From an uncultured Clostridia bacterium (lineage in GTDB: Bacteria > Bacillota > Clostridia > Christensenellales > CAG-138): 22,445 nt of DNA. The position numbers and the translations under genes were made by a program. The notes beneath the pieces are model-generated. The model was not told the origin of the DNA and did not search any database. It saw only the letters and a list, made by a program, of their open reading frames with translations. The stretch is from contig CALGGM010000218.1 of assembly GCA_937915925.1 (NCBI GenBank), positions 1 to 22,445 on the forward strand, in the 5' to 3' direction. Position 1 is the first letter of the stretch. Every line of letters starts with the position of its first letter. Below are positions 1 through 8,075 of the stretch, piece by piece.

Positions 1-1232
1 TCGGTCGGCTCGAGCATCAGCGCTTCGTGCACGATCAGCGGGAAGTACATTGTCGGCGGATGCATGCCGTAATCAATCAGCGATTTCGCCACATCGAGCG
101 CGGACACGCCGGTCTCCTTCTCGTAGCCGGAAAGGTCAAGCACGAACTCGTGCATGCAGATGCGGTCAAACGCGGGCGTGAACGTGCCCTTGATTTGGCT
201 CTGCAGATAGTTCGCGTTCAAAACCGCGTTGGTCGCCGCTTCCGGAATGCCCTCGCGTCCGAGCGTCATCACATACGCAAGCGCGCGCACGCAGACGAGG
301 AAGTTGCCCATAAAGCCGCGAACCTGCACTCTGCCGGGACGGTCCATCAGTGCCGAATGCGGCAGGAACGGCTTTAAGAATTCCTTGCAGCCGACCGCGC
401 CTGCGCCCGGACCGCCGCCGCCGTGCGGGGTGGCGAACGTCTTGTGCAGGTTCAGATGGATGCAGTCAAAGCCCATGTCGCCGGGACGCACGATGCCCAT
501 GATCGCGTTCGTGTTTGCGCCGTCGTAATAGCACAGACCGCCCGCCTCGTGCACGAGCTTCGTGATCTCAAGGATGTTCTCGTCGAAAATGCCGACGGTG
601 TTCGGGTTCGTGAGCATCAGACCCGCGACGTCGTCGCCGAGGACCGCTTTGAGCGCGTCGAGATCGACGCAGCCGTCCGGCGCGGAGGGGATGTTCACGA
701 CCTGATAGCCGCACATTGCCGCCGTTGCGGGGTTCGTTCCGTGCGCGGAATCCGGCACGATGATCTTGGTGCGCTTTTTGTCGTTTCTCGAATCGTGATA
801 CTGCTTGATCAGCAGCACGCCGGTGAACTCGCCGTGCGCGCCCGCCGCGGGCTGGAAGGTCATGCCGTCCATGCCGGTGATCTCGCAAAGATCCGCGCGG
901 AGAATGTCGAGAACCTCCAAAGCGCCGCGGACCGAGGACTTTGGCGCGAGCGGATGGATGTTCGTAAAGCCTTCCATCGCCGCCGCTTCCTCGTCGATGC
1001 GCGGGTTGTACTTCATGGTGCAGGAGCCGAGCGGATAGAAGCCGCAGTTCACGCCGTGCACCTGTTTGTTGAGCTCGGTGTAGTGGCGGGAAACGTCGGT
1101 CTCGCTCATCTCTGGAAGACGCGGGGCGACCTCGCGGGAGAGCCCTTCGGGAAGCGCAACCGCTTCCACGTCGCACTTCGGGAGAATATCGCACTTGCGT
1201 CCCTTGACGCTCTTTTCGAAAATCAGCTTCAT
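1..1232 (-). CDS. gcvPB: Glycine dehydrogenase (decarboxylating) subunit 2, partial
   Basis: This is the PLP-binding half of the split P-protein of the glycine cleavage system. It decarboxylates glycine and passes the aminomethyl group to the lipoyl arm of GcvH in the cytoplasm. About 410 codons are visible and the C-terminus lies beyond the left edge; the family is usually about 480-490 residues. The N-terminus reads MKLIFEKSVKGRKCDILP. The cofactor loop HLNLHKTFATPHGGGGPG is present, with the Schiff-base lysine near residue 264. The start ATG at 1232 overlaps the gcvPA stop by 4 nt (ATGA), and a GGAGG motif lies just upstream inside gcvPA, so the two subunits are probably translationally coupled and made in equal amounts. 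It is the last visible gene of gcvT-H-PA-PB. No frameshift is seen in the visible part. Identification is very secure. Confidence 0.96.
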   Translation of the reverse strand, partial: MKLIFEKSVKGRKCDILPKCDVEAVALPEGLSREVAPRLPEMSETDVSRHYTELNKQVHGVNCGFYPLGSCTMKYNPRIDEEAAAMEGFTNIHPLAPKSSVRGALEVLDILRADLCEITGMDGMTFQPAAGAHGEFTGVLLIKQYHDSRNDKKRTKIIVPDSAHGTNPATAAMCGYQVVNIPSAPDGCVDLDALKAVLGDDVAGLMLTNPNTVGIFDENILEITKLVHEAGGLCYYDGANTNAIMGIVRPGDMGFDCIHLNLHKTFATPHGGGGPGAGAVGCKEFLKPFLPHSALMDRPGRVQVRGFMGNFLVCVRALAYVMTLGREGIPEAATNAVLNANYLQSQIKGTFTPAFDRICMHEFVLDLSGYEKETGVSALDVAKSLIDYGMHPPTMYFPLIVHEALMLEPT

Positions 1233-2542
1233 GCGAGCACCTCCTTTACGACGGAAACGACCGTATCGAGCGTTTCCTTGGACGCCTTTTCGGTGACGCA
1301 CCAGAGCATGCCGTCCTCGTAGGGAAGACCGGACAGGATGCCGCGCTCCGCAAGCGCCTTTTCGATCTCCGCGGTCTTGGGCATGTCGAGCATGAACTCA
1401 TGGAAGAACGGCGCATCGTAGCGAAGCTTCACGCCGGGGATCGCAGTGAGCGCCTTTTCGAGATAATGCGCCTTTGCCATGCACTGGTTTGCCGCCTCCG
1501 CCATGCCGTCGGGTCCCATCGTTGCCATATACAGACCTGCGGTCAGCGCGCACAGCGCCTCGTTCGAGCAGATGTTGGAGCTCGCCTTCTCGCGGCGGAT
1601 GTGCTGCTCGCGCGCCTGCAGCGAAAGCACGTAGGCGCGGTTGCCGTCGTGGTCCGTCGTTTCGCCGACGATGCGGCCGGGGAGCTTGCGGATGTGCTTC
1701 ATGGTCGTCGCCATAAAGCCGAGGTACGGTCCGCCGAAGCCGATGGGCATACCCAGCGGCTGTCCTTCGCCGACCGCGACGTCCGCGCCGCAGTCGCGCG
1801 GGGTCTTCATGATCGCAAGCGCGATGGGATTAGCCCCCATCACGAACATTGCGCCCGCCTCATGCACGAGCGCGCCGAGCGCTTCCGCGTCCTCGAAGAC
1901 GCCGTAGAAGTTCGGCTGCTGTACATAGAACGACGCGACGCCCTCGTTTAGCATCGCTTTCAGCGCTTCGACGTCGGTCTTGCCGTCCTTCATCGGAACG
2001 ACCTTAAGCTCGTCGTTGGTGCCGTAGCAGTAGGTGCGGACGGTGTTGATCACGTCCGGATGCGTCGTCGCTGAAATCAGCGTCACGCGGCGCTTGCGGT
2101 CGCGGCACATGGCGGCGGCTTCCGCCGCTGCGGTCGCGCCGTCGTACACGGATGCGTTCGAAGCATCCATACCGGTCAGCTCTGCGATCATCGTCTGATA
2201 CTCAAAGATCGATTGGAGCACGCCTTGGCTGATCTCCGCCTGATAGGGCGTGTAGGCGGTGAGGAACTCTTCCTTTGCGGGGATGTACTTCACGATCGAC
2301 GGAATGTAATGATCGTATGCGCCTGCGCCGCGCAGCACGGTCTTGTAGACCGTATTTTTTGCCGCGAGCGCTGCCATTGCGTTACGCACTTCCATCTCGC
2401 TCTTGCCTTCGGGAAGGTCGAGCGGACGGTTCAGGATCATGCTTTCCGGCACGTCGCGATAGAGCTCACGGTAATCCGAAAGCCCGATCGCATTCAGCAT
2501 TTCCCGGCGCTGTTCCTCGGTGGAAGGAACGTAGCTTCCCAT
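1229..2542 (-). CDS. gcvPA: Glycine dehydrogenase (decarboxylating) subunit 1
   Basis: This is the non-PLP-binding half of the split P-protein, which pairs with GcvPB to form the active glycine decarboxylase. At 437 residues it has the normal length for this subunit. Recognisable family features are the N-terminus MGSYVPSTEEQRREML, the segment YTPYQAEISQGVLQSIFEYQ, the loop YDGATAAAEAA, and GEGQPLGMPIGFGGPYLG in the second half. The ATG at 2542 lies 3 nt after the gcvH stop, and the gene ends in a 4-nt overlap with gcvPB, so it is an internal operon gene. The split PA/PB form is typical of Bacillota, Thermotoga and archaea, whereas proteobacteria and eukaryotes fuse the two halves. It should be expressed with the operon under the glycine riboswitch. 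Confidence 0.97.
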   Translation of the reverse strand: MGSYVPSTEEQRREMLNAIGLSDYRELYRDVPESMILNRPLDLPEGKSEMEVRNAMAALAAKNTVYKTVLRGAGAYDHYIPSIVKYIPAKEEFLTAYTPYQAEISQGVLQSIFEYQTMIAELTGMDASNASVYDGATAAAEAAAMCRDRKRRVTLISATTHPDVINTVRTYCYGTNDELKVVPMKDGKTDVEALKAMLNEGVASFYVQQPNFYGVFEDAEALGALVHEAGAMFVMGANPIALAIMKTPRDCGADVAVGEGQPLGMPIGFGGPYLGFMATTMKHIRKLPGRIVGETTDHDGNRAYVLSLQAREQHIRREKASSNICSNEALCALTAGLYMATMGPDGMAEAANQCMAKAHYLEKALTAIPGVKLRYDAPFFHEFMLDMPKTAEIEKALAERGILSGLPYEDGMLWCVTEKASKETLDTVVSVVKEVLA

Positions 2543-2545
2543 CGG

Positions 2546-2920
2546 TTATGCCTCCGCGCAGAACGCTTCGTACGCTGCCGCGTCCAGAAGCTCGTCGGTT
2601 GCGGTGACGTCAGAGACCTTGATGATCCACGCGCCGTACGGGTCGTTGTTCAGAAGCTCGGGCGCGTCCAAAAGCGCCTCGTTGATCTCGGCAACGGTGC
2701 CGGAGACGGGGGAGAGCAGATCGGAAACCGCCTTCACGGATTCGACGTCGCCGAACGCTTCGCCTGCGGTGACCGCATCGCCGACCTCGGGCAGATTCAC
2801 GAAAACGAGATCGCCGAGCGCGTTCTGTGCGAAATCGGAAATGCCGATGACGCAGAGACCGTCTTCTTCCTTGAGCCACTCATGGTCCTTGCTGTACTGT
2901 AATTCGGGTTTGATCGTCAT
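2546..2920 (-). CDS. gcvH: Glycine cleavage system H protein (lipoyl carrier)
   Basis: This 124-residue lipoyl carrier shuttles the aminomethyl intermediate between the P, T and L proteins. The lipoylation site is in GDVESVKAVSDL, with the modified lysine at residue 63. The N-terminal YSKDHEWL and the region SDFAQNALGDLVFVNLPEVG are diagnostic of GcvH. Length is normal for the family (about 125-130). The ATG at 2920 has an AGGAGG motif about 7 nt upstream, inside the 18-nt gap that follows the gcvT stop. It is the second gene of the operon. Lipoate ligase, lipoate synthase and the L-protein (dihydrolipoyl dehydrogenase) are not in the visible region and must be encoded elsewhere. Confidence 0.97.
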   Translation of the reverse strand: MTIKPELQYSKDHEWLKEEDGLCVIGISDFAQNALGDLVFVNLPEVGDAVTAGEAFGDVESVKAVSDLLSPVSGTVAEINEALLDAPELLNNDPYGAWIIKVSDVTATDELLDAAAYEAFCAEA

Positions 2921-2938
2921 GATACCATCCTCCTGAAA

Positions 2939-4180
2939 TTATTTTTGTTTATAAATGACCGGCACCACATAGGGCGGGACATTGTTCGTGATGTGCTTCG
3001 AGGGGATCGCGGCTTTTAAGCGCTTGCCGCGCACGTCGACCTCGACCTCGGCGTTCAGCGGAACGTCGGAACGGATGTAGCAGATGCCGATCGCGCGCTT
3101 GCCGGTCTGCTCGGTGAGACGCACGTTCTCGCCCTCGCCCTCGGTGACAAAGTACGGGATCATCGTGCCGCTGGTGACCCAGCCGATCGGTTCGCCGTCC
3201 TTATACACCGTCATGCCGTGACGCATAACGCCGCGATCTAAAAGCGCGATCGGACGGACGCGCTTGCCGACCGCCGCCATCGCTTCGGGAGTGTAGTTCT
3301 TTGCCTTGAACGCCGCCTGCGCTTCCGCCTGCTTTAAAAGCGCTTCCTTACCGATAAAGTCGCCCTTCGACTCGTCGAAGGAGACCGCGAACTTCGCAAG
3401 CGCGAGCGCGAAGATCGGCATGCGCTTGCCCTCTTCGTCGACGCCCATTTCGTCGCCGTACAGCGGGAGCATGCCCTCCATGCGGAGCGTGTCGCGCGCG
3501 CCTAACCCCGCGGGCTTGCCGCCGAGCTCGATGAGACGGTTCCATGCCCATTCCGCGTCTTCGTTTTTCAGGAACAGCTCGTAGCCGATCGGTTCCGCGG
3601 TGTAGCCGGTTCTGGAAACGAGGACCTCGTGTCCTTCCATCATCAGCGTGGAGAGGTTATTGCGGGCGGGCTTTGTGACCTCGTCGACGCCTGCGAGCGT
3701 CTTTAAGATCTCCTCGCTCTTCGGACCCTGTACCGCGATCGAGACCGTCTCGTTCGTGATGTTTCGGATCGTGCAGTCGTAGTTCTTTACGATCGGCTCG
3801 AACCACGCAAGGTCTTTGTCGGTGTTGGACGCGTTGACGACGAGAAGGTAACGGTCCTCCTCGAAGCGGTAGAGGTACGCGTCGTCGACCGCGCTGCCGT
3901 CCTCGGCGGGAATGATGCAGTACTGCGCCTGGTTGACTTGAAGCAGGGATGCGTTACTCGAAAGCACATGCTGCAAAAACGCGAGGCGATCCGGTCCTTC
4001 GATGATGAGACGGCCCATGTGGGATACGTCGAACAGTCCGCACGCGCTTCTGGTGTACAGATGCTCGGCGACGATGCCTTCGGGATACTGGATCGGCATT
4101 TCCCAGCCGCCGAAGTCGACCATGGTCGCGCCTGCCTTTACGTGCGCGCCGTACAAAAGGGTACGTTTGAGTTCGCTCAT
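2939..4180 (-). CDS. gcvT: Glycine cleavage system T protein (aminomethyltransferase)
   Basis: GcvT transfers the methylene group from aminomethyl-lipoyl-GcvH to tetrahydrofolate and releases ammonia. Family features include LYGAHVKAGATMVDFGGWEMPI near the N-terminus, CGLFDVSHMGRLIIEGPD, the folate-site acidic segment AVDDAYLYR, and GLGARDTLRMEGMLPLYG. I chose the ATG at 4180 (413 residues) because TAAGGAGG lies about 7 nt upstream. A start at 4210 would add ten residues (MFILFLRRTL) and would bury this ribosome binding site. The protein is longer than the usual 360-370 residues; the extra length is a lysine- and alanine-rich stretch (AQAAFKAKNYTPEAMAAVGK) just after the FIGKEALL segment. It is the first gene of the operon and directly follows the riboswitch leader. 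Confidence 0.95.
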   Translation of the reverse strand: MSELKRTLLYGAHVKAGATMVDFGGWEMPIQYPEGIVAEHLYTRSACGLFDVSHMGRLIIEGPDRLAFLQHVLSSNASLLQVNQAQYCIIPAEDGSAVDDAYLYRFEEDRYLLVVNASNTDKDLAWFEPIVKNYDCTIRNITNETVSIAVQGPKSEEILKTLAGVDEVTKPARNNLSTLMMEGHEVLVSRTGYTAEPIGYELFLKNEDAEWAWNRLIELGGKPAGLGARDTLRMEGMLPLYGDEMGVDEEGKRMPIFALALAKFAVSFDESKGDFIGKEALLKQAEAQAAFKAKNYTPEAMAAVGKRVRPIALLDRGVMRHGMTVYKDGEPIGWVTSGTMIPYFVTEGEGENVRLTEQTGKRAIGICYIRSDVPLNAEVEVDVRGKRLKAAIPSKHITNNVPPYVVPVIYKQK

Positions 4181-4237
4181 GAGAGTCCTCCTTAGAAATA
4201 ATATGAACAACGCGGCCCCGCCGCATGGGAAAACATG

Positions 4238-4269
4238 AAAAAGCGCAAAGTACGCCCTGTACCTTGCGC
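4238..4269 (-). terminator. Intrinsic terminator (attenuator) of the gcv leader
   Basis: On the minus strand GCGCAAGGTAC (4269-4259) pairs with GTACTTTGCGC (4253-4243). This gives an 11-bp stem with one G-T pair and a 5-nt loop (AGGGC), followed directly by TTTTT (4242-4238). It lies between the second glycine aptamer and gcvT, as expected of the expression platform. The left arm begins at the base next to the aptamer II closing helix. An alternative partner for the left arm exists upstream: CCTTG-A-CGCC at 4327-4318 is complementary to GGCGCAAGG at 4270-4262 with one bulged A, a plausible antiterminator. The hairpin is read directly from the sequence; its regulation is inferred. Confidence 0.85.
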
Positions 4270-4441
4270 CTCCGTAAAAAGCCTGAGAGATTCCCGCACG
4301 CGTGCGGTTGCACCGTCGGCGTCAAGGGGCAAGCCCCTTTCCTTTCCGGAGTCCCGTCCGAGTCCGATCCTTCTGCCTGAGAGTTTTTGCGTTCCCCTTC
4401 GGCGCCGTAAAATACGGCCTCTCCCGGGCCCATCGTTCGGG
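4270..4441 (-). promoter_or_regulatory. Tandem glycine riboswitch (two aptamers)
   Basis: The leader of gcvT carries two glycine-aptamer-like units in tandem. Aptamer I contains GGGAGAG (4425-4419), GCCGAAGGGG (about 4404-4395), CTCTCAGGC (4383-4375) and AGAAGGATCGGAC. Aptamer II has a 5-bp closing helix, CTCCG (4351-4347) with CGGAG (4274-4270). It also has GCCGACGGTGCAA (4320-4308), a P3b-like palindrome CCGCACGCGTGCGG (4307-4294) and a second CTCTCAGGC (4289-4281). The two CTCTCAGGC copies are 94 nt apart, as expected of a tandem glycine riboswitch. Aptamer II departs from consensus after CAGGC, reading TTTTTACGG where AAAAGGAC is usual. Known gcv riboswitches normally turn expression on with glycine. 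Here a terminator immediately follows. Confidence 0.93.
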
Positions 4442-4499
4442 ACGATATGAAATTTGACGGCCGCCCTTCCCGGCAGCCTCATCGTTTTTATCCTCGTAT

Positions 4500-4529
4500 A
4501 CGATACCGCGAAAGCGGGGGCTTTGTCAA
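4500..4529 (-). promoter_or_regulatory. Sigma-A-type promoter for the gcv operon
   Basis: On the minus strand a perfect -35 TTGACA (4529-4524) is followed after 18 nt by TATCGT (4505-4500) as a -10 candidate. Transcription would begin near 4490-4493, about 50 nt upstream of glycine aptamer I. The -35 is strong and the -10 is moderate (four of six consensus bases). A TATACG just downstream is an alternative -10 but is too far from the -35. Confidence 0.6.
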
Positions 4530-4594
4530 GAGAAAAAGCGTCGGAATCGGGAAAATGTTCTTATTATGTTTACAAGATGCGAACCGGGGCGCGG

Positions 4595-4623
4595 TTGCTT
4601 TTTTCGTATACGTGTGCTATGAT
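4595..4623 (+). promoter_or_regulatory. Sigma-A-type promoter for the glycopolymer operon
   Basis: TTGCTT (4595-4600) is separated by 17 nt from TATGAT (4618-4623), which is preceded by TG one base away (TGCTATGAT), an extended -10 element. The start point is predicted near 4630, giving a leader of about 70 nt before the ATG at 4701. The surrounding sequence is markedly more AT-rich than the flanking genes. The promoter diverges from the gcv promoter about 65 bp away. Confidence 0.7.
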
Positions 4624-4700
4624 ACGGTCATGATAGTATCGTTGCATGCGTGCGCCCTTTCGGTCGACACGTTTTGCAAACTGCGGAAAACGGAACGGAA

Positions 4701-5312
4701 ATGTATCGAAACTGCTTGAAAAGAATACTGGACGTCGTCCTGTCAGGTCTTGCGATCCTGATCCTTTCGCCGTTGTTTGCGGTGATCGCGGTCTGGATCA
4801 AGCTGGATTCTCCGGGACCGGTGCTGTTCCGGCAGGAGCGGATCGGCATCCATAAGACGCGGTTCGATATTCTGAAATTCCGCACCATGAAGGAGGACGC
4901 GCCGAGCGACGTGCCGACGCATCTTCTGTCCGATTCGGATCAGTGGATCACGCGGGCGGGACGGTTCTTGAGAAAATCGAGCCTTGACGAGCTTCCGCAG
5001 CTTTTGCAGATCTTCACCGGCAAAATGTCGATCGTGGGTCCGAGGCCCGCGCTTTGGAACCAGTACGACCTGATCGAGGCGCGCGACAAAAACGGCGCGA
5101 ACGATGTGCGTCCGGGGCTGACCGGATGGGCGCAGGTCAACGGACGCGACGCGCTGTCCGTTGCGGAAAAGGCGCAGCGCGACGGCGAATACGCGGCGAA
5201 TGTCACCTTCGGTATGGATATGGAATGCATCTGGAGAACGGTCACGGCGGTGCTTCAAAGCCGCGGCTTTGAAGAGGGCGAGCAGACGAGCCGGCGCAAA
5301 AAGGGCGAATGA
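4701..5312 (+). CDS. Bacterial sugar transferase (polyprenyl-phosphate sugar-1-phosphate transferase, PglC type)
   Basis: This is the likely initiating enzyme of the operon. Such enzymes transfer a sugar-1-phosphate from a UDP-sugar to undecaprenyl phosphate on the inner face of the membrane. At 203 residues it is the short monotopic form. An N-terminal hydrophobic segment (about residues 12-34) contains the Ser-Pro (23-24) that breaks the re-entrant helix. It is followed by SPGPVLFRQERIG, LKFRTM (58-63), the catalytic Asp-Glu pair in SLDELPQL (96-97), MSIVGPRP and RPGLTGWAQVNGR. I chose the ATG at 4701 (MYRNCLKRILD) because family homology begins there. A GTG at 4650 would add 17 unrelated residues. 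The ribosome binding site is weak (GGAACGGA). The stop overlaps the next start by 4 nt. The sugar cannot be told from sequence. Confidence 0.93.
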   Translation: MYRNCLKRILDVVLSGLAILILSPLFAVIAVWIKLDSPGPVLFRQERIGIHKTRFDILKFRTMKEDAPSDVPTHLLSDSDQWITRAGRFLRKSSLDELPQLLQIFTGKMSIVGPRPALWNQYDLIEARDKNGANDVRPGLTGWAQVNGRDALSVAEKAQRDGEYAANVTFGMDMECIWRTVTAVLQSRGFEEGEQTSRRKKGE

Positions 5313-6136
5313 AACGGATCCTGATCACCGGAAAAAACGGCTATATCGGCACGAACCTTGCCGCCTTTCTTTTGCGGCAGCCAAGTCTGTATGCGGTCGA
5401 AACGGTTTCGCTCAGGGACCGCGCGCCCGACGCGTACGATTTTCACGGCGCGGACGCGATCGTTCATCTTGCGGCGATCGTGCATCGGAAGGAGACGCAA
5501 AGGAATCGCGCGCTCTATGACGCCGTAAATCGCGACCTTGCGATCGCGCTTGCGGAAAAGGCGAAGCGCGAGGGCGTAAAGCAGTTTGTGTTTATGAGCA
5601 CGATGAGCGTGTACGGCATGGACGAGGGCACGGTCACAAAGGACACCCTGCCCGATCCGAAAACAGCGTACGGACGCTCGAAGCTCGAAGCGGAGCGGGC
5701 GATCGCCGCGCTCGCGGAGGAAGATTTTACGGTGACGGTCCTGCGTGCGCCGGTCGTGTTCGGACCGGGGGCGAAGGGCAATCCCGCAAGGCTTGAACGG
5801 CTCGCAAAGCACCTGCCGTTCTGTCCGACATATGAAAACCGCCGCACGGCGGTTTCGATCGAAACGCTGTGCGGCGCGATCGAATCGGCACTTCGGACGC
5901 CGCGTTCCTGCATCCTGTTTCCGCAGGAACCCGCGCCTGTGTCTACCTGTACGCTGCTCGAACGCATCCAAAGGGAGCAGGGAAAGCCGGTGCGCAAAAC
6001 CAAGCTTCTGAACCCGCTGATCCGTATGCTGCGCGCCTGCACGCGCGTCGGGAAAAAGGCGTTCGGCGATCTGGTCTATCAGGATCTGACGGAGCTTGCA
6101 CTGTCCGATCCGTACGGAGAGGAGGCGGCGCGTTGA
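5309..6136 (+). CDS. NAD-dependent epimerase/dehydratase (extended SDR)
   Basis: This 275-residue Rossmann-fold enzyme probably modifies a nucleotide sugar (epimerisation, dehydration or keto reduction) for the polymer. The NAD(P)-binding loop is TGKNGYIG (7-14) right after the first strand MKRILI. The segment DAIVHLAAIVH gives the fourth strand, the catalytic serine/threonine lies in STMSVYG (97-103), and the Tyr-x-x-x-Lys pair is Y121/K125 in AYGRSK. APVVFGPGAKGN matches the substrate loop of UDP-hexose 4-epimerase/4-reductase relatives. The C-terminal domain is short. It begins in a 4-nt ATGA overlap with the sugar transferase, so it may act on the same sugar nucleotide or on the lipid-linked product. 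The exact substrate is unknown. Confidence 0.88.
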   Translation: MKRILITGKNGYIGTNLAAFLLRQPSLYAVETVSLRDRAPDAYDFHGADAIVHLAAIVHRKETQRNRALYDAVNRDLAIALAEKAKREGVKQFVFMSTMSVYGMDEGTVTKDTLPDPKTAYGRSKLEAERAIAALAEEDFTVTVLRAPVVFGPGAKGNPARLERLAKHLPFCPTYENRRTAVSIETLCGAIESALRTPRSCILFPQEPAPVSTCTLLERIQREQGKPVRKTKLLNPLIRMLRACTRVGKKAFGDLVYQDLTELALSDPYGEEAAR

Positions 6137-6882
6137 GCCCGCTTGTGAGCGTCATCATACCTGCATACTGTTGTGAAAAGACGCTGGAAAGCAGCGTCCG
6201 TTCGGCGCTTTTGGGGACGGTGCGGGACATCGAGGTGATCGTCGCGGACGACGCGTCGACCGACGGGACCGCGGCGGCGGCGCAGCGGCTTAGCAAGGAG
6301 GACCCGCGGGTTTCTCTGATCCGTCTTCCGAAGAACGGCGGCGCGGCGGCGGCGCGAAACCGCGGCGTCGAGGCGGCAAAGGCGGAGTGGATCGCGTTTT
6401 TGGACGCCGACGACATCTGGGAGCCGGAGAAGCTTTATATGGAGCTTGCCGAAGCGGAACGGACGCAGGCGTCGCTCGTGTACTGCGCGGCGGCGTGCAT
6501 CGACGAACGCGGCGAACGGACCGGAAAGATCTTTTCCGTACCGGCGACGGTCACGGCAAACGGGCTGCTCTGCGGCAACGATATCGTGACCAGTACGGTG
6601 CTGATAAAGCGTGACGTATATCGGAAGCATCCGATGGAGCGCAGCGATCTGCACGAGGATCTGATCTGCTGGTACCGCATTTTAAAGGACGGGGAGAAGG
6701 CTGTGGGACTGAACGAGCCGCTTGTGCGCTATCGCGTGACGGGAGGGTCGAAGTCCGGCAACAAGCTTCGCTCCGCGCGCATGATGTGGAACAGCTGTCG
6801 GTATCTCGGCGTCGGCTTTTTCCGGCGGGCGGCAAGCTTTGTCGGCTATTGTCTGCATGGGATCGGACGGTACTGGATATGA
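6133..6882 (+). CDS. Glycosyltransferase family 2
   Basis: This 249-residue GT-A glycosyltransferase probably adds a sugar to the growing lipid-linked chain at the inner membrane face. The GT2 signatures are VSVIIPAY at the N-terminus, the nucleotide-binding DDASTDGT (39-46), GGAAAARNRG and the metal-binding DADD (91-94). LHEDLICWYRIL is the likely catalytic-base region. Reading starts at TTG 6133, which overlaps the previous stop (TTGA). An ideal AGGAGG at 6120-6125 sits 7 nt before it, and conserved sequence begins within four residues, so this non-ATG start is well supported. The open frame extends upstream to 5869, but that part merely overlaps the epimerase in another frame. Donor and acceptor are unknown. 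Confidence 0.92.
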   Translation: MSPLVSVIIPAYCCEKTLESSVRSALLGTVRDIEVIVADDASTDGTAAAAQRLSKEDPRVSLIRLPKNGGAAAARNRGVEAAKAEWIAFLDADDIWEPEKLYMELAEAERTQASLVYCAAACIDERGERTGKIFSVPATVTANGLLCGNDIVTSTVLIKRDVYRKHPMERSDLHEDLICWYRILKDGEKAVGLNEPLVRYRVTGGSKSGNKLRSARMMWNSCRYLGVGFFRRAASFVGYCLHGIGRYWI

Positions 6883-8075
6883 AGGAATCGTTCTTTCAAA
6901 AGCTTAAGAGGATCCGACCCGGCGACGTCGGACATCTGTTTTTATTCCTGCTCGCGATCGTGCCCGCGTGGATTTATCGGAAAAGACGAAAGCACCTGTG
7001 GCTGCTCTGCGAGTACGGCAACGAGGCGCAGGACAACGCGTTTGCGCTGTTTCGGTATCTTCGCGAACACCGTCCGGACGTCGACGCGGTCTACGCGATC
7101 GCGAAGCGCTCGCCGATGTACGAAACGGTCGCGGCGATCGGACCGGTCGTGCCGTTCGGAACGCTCAGGCACTGGATGTATTATCTTGCCGCCGAGGTCA
7201 ACGTTTCCAGTCAGAAGGGCGGCAAGCCGAACGCGCCCGTCTGCTATCTTCTGGAGGTCGTGCTGGGCGTTCTCAAAAACCGCCGCGTCTTTTTGCAGCA
7301 CGGCGTCACGATGAACGACCTGCCGTTTCTGCATGCGGAGAACGCAGAGCTCTCCCTGTTCTGCTGCGCGGCGGAGCCGGAGTACGCGTTCATTCGAGAC
7401 ACGTTCGGCTATCCAAAGGACGCGGTGCGGTACACGGGCTTCTGCCGCTTCGACGCGCTGCTCGACGCGAAGGCGGACCCGGGGCTGTTGCTGATCCTGC
7501 CGACGTGGCGGATGTGGCTTGAACGCGAATGCCGATCGGACGAGGCGTTCTCGGACAGCGAATACTTTCGCGCGTGGGACGCGTTTCTGAACGATCCTGC
7601 GCTCGACGCGCTGCTGAAGGAGACCGGCATGCGCGCGGTGTTCTGCGTGCACCGCAACATGATGCGGTTTGAGACGCGCTTTTTGTCCCGCTCGGAGCGG
7701 GTGGAGGTGAAGCCGTGGAACAGCGTTTCCGTGCCGGAGCTTCTGAAAACGGCGGCGGTGCTGGTGACCGACTTTTCGAGCGTGCACATGGACTTCGCGT
7801 TCATGAAAAAGCCGGTCGTGTATTATCAGTTTGACCGCGAGGCGTTCCATAGGGGACATCTGCCGAGCGGATATTTTGACTTTGCGCGGGACGGGTTTGG
7901 GCAGATCGCCGAAACGCCGTCGGGCGCGATCGCGGCGCTGCGGGAGACGGTCTTGAACGGCTGCCGCATGGCGCCGGAATATGAAGAACGGGTCGACCGC
8001 TTCTATCCCCTGCGGGATCGGAACAATTCGGAGCGGACGGCAAAAGCAATCGAGGAGTTGATCGGGAAACGATGA
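6879..8075 (+). CDS. CDP-glycerol:poly(glycerophosphate) glycerophosphotransferase family protein (TagB/TagF-like)
   Basis: This family adds glycerol-phosphate (or ribitol-phosphate) from CDP-alditols in teichoic acid synthesis. Here it probably adds alditol-phosphate units to the polymer. At 398 residues it has a single transferase domain. An N-terminal hydrophobic segment (about 18-33, LFLFLLAIVPAW) is followed by a basic patch suited to membrane association. Family motifs are FLQHGVTMND with His141-Gly142, LILPTWRMW, and VTDFSSVHMDFAF (Asp298 onward) followed by KKPVVYYQFDRE. The ATG at 6879 overlaps the GT2 stop by 4 nt. The longer open frame from 6786 lies inside GT2 and adds nothing recognisable. 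No CDP-glycerol synthase (tagD-like) gene is visible, so the donor must come from elsewhere or differ. Confidence 0.9.
   Translation: MKESFFQKLKRIRPGDVGHLFLFLLAIVPAWIYRKRRKHLWLLCEYGNEAQDNAFALFRYLREHRPDVDAVYAIAKRSPMYETVAAIGPVVPFGTLRHWMYYLAAEVNVSSQKGGKPNAPVCYLLEVVLGVLKNRRVFLQHGVTMNDLPFLHAENAELSLFCCAAEPEYAFIRDTFGYPKDAVRYTGFCRFDALLDAKADPGLLLILPTWRMWLERECRSDEAFSDSEYFRAWDAFLNDPALDALLKETGMRAVFCVHRNMMRFETRFLSRSERVEVKPWNSVSVPELLKTAAVLVTDFSSVHMDFAFMKKPVVYYQFDREAFHRGHLPSGYFDFARDGFGQIAETPSGAIAALRETVLNGCRMAPEYEERVDRFYPLRDRNNSERTAKAIEELIGKR

Noticed and set aside
423..1322. A 299-codon plus-strand frame opposite gcvPB.
   Set aside because: It is an antisense shadow; the minus strand carries unmistakable GcvPB sequence.
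4212..4224. GCGGC-CCC-GCCGC hairpin between the attenuator and gcvT as a second terminator.
   Set aside because: The stem is only 5 bp and no T run follows on the minus strand.
4192..4482. Minus-strand frames of 96-159 codons through the gcv leader.
   Set aside because: They are translations of the riboswitch and terminator, which explain the sequence better.
4447..4719. A 90-codon plus-strand frame across the divergent promoter region.
   Set aside because: It spans both predicted promoters and overlaps the sugar transferase start in another frame. It has no ribosome binding site and no recognisable domain.
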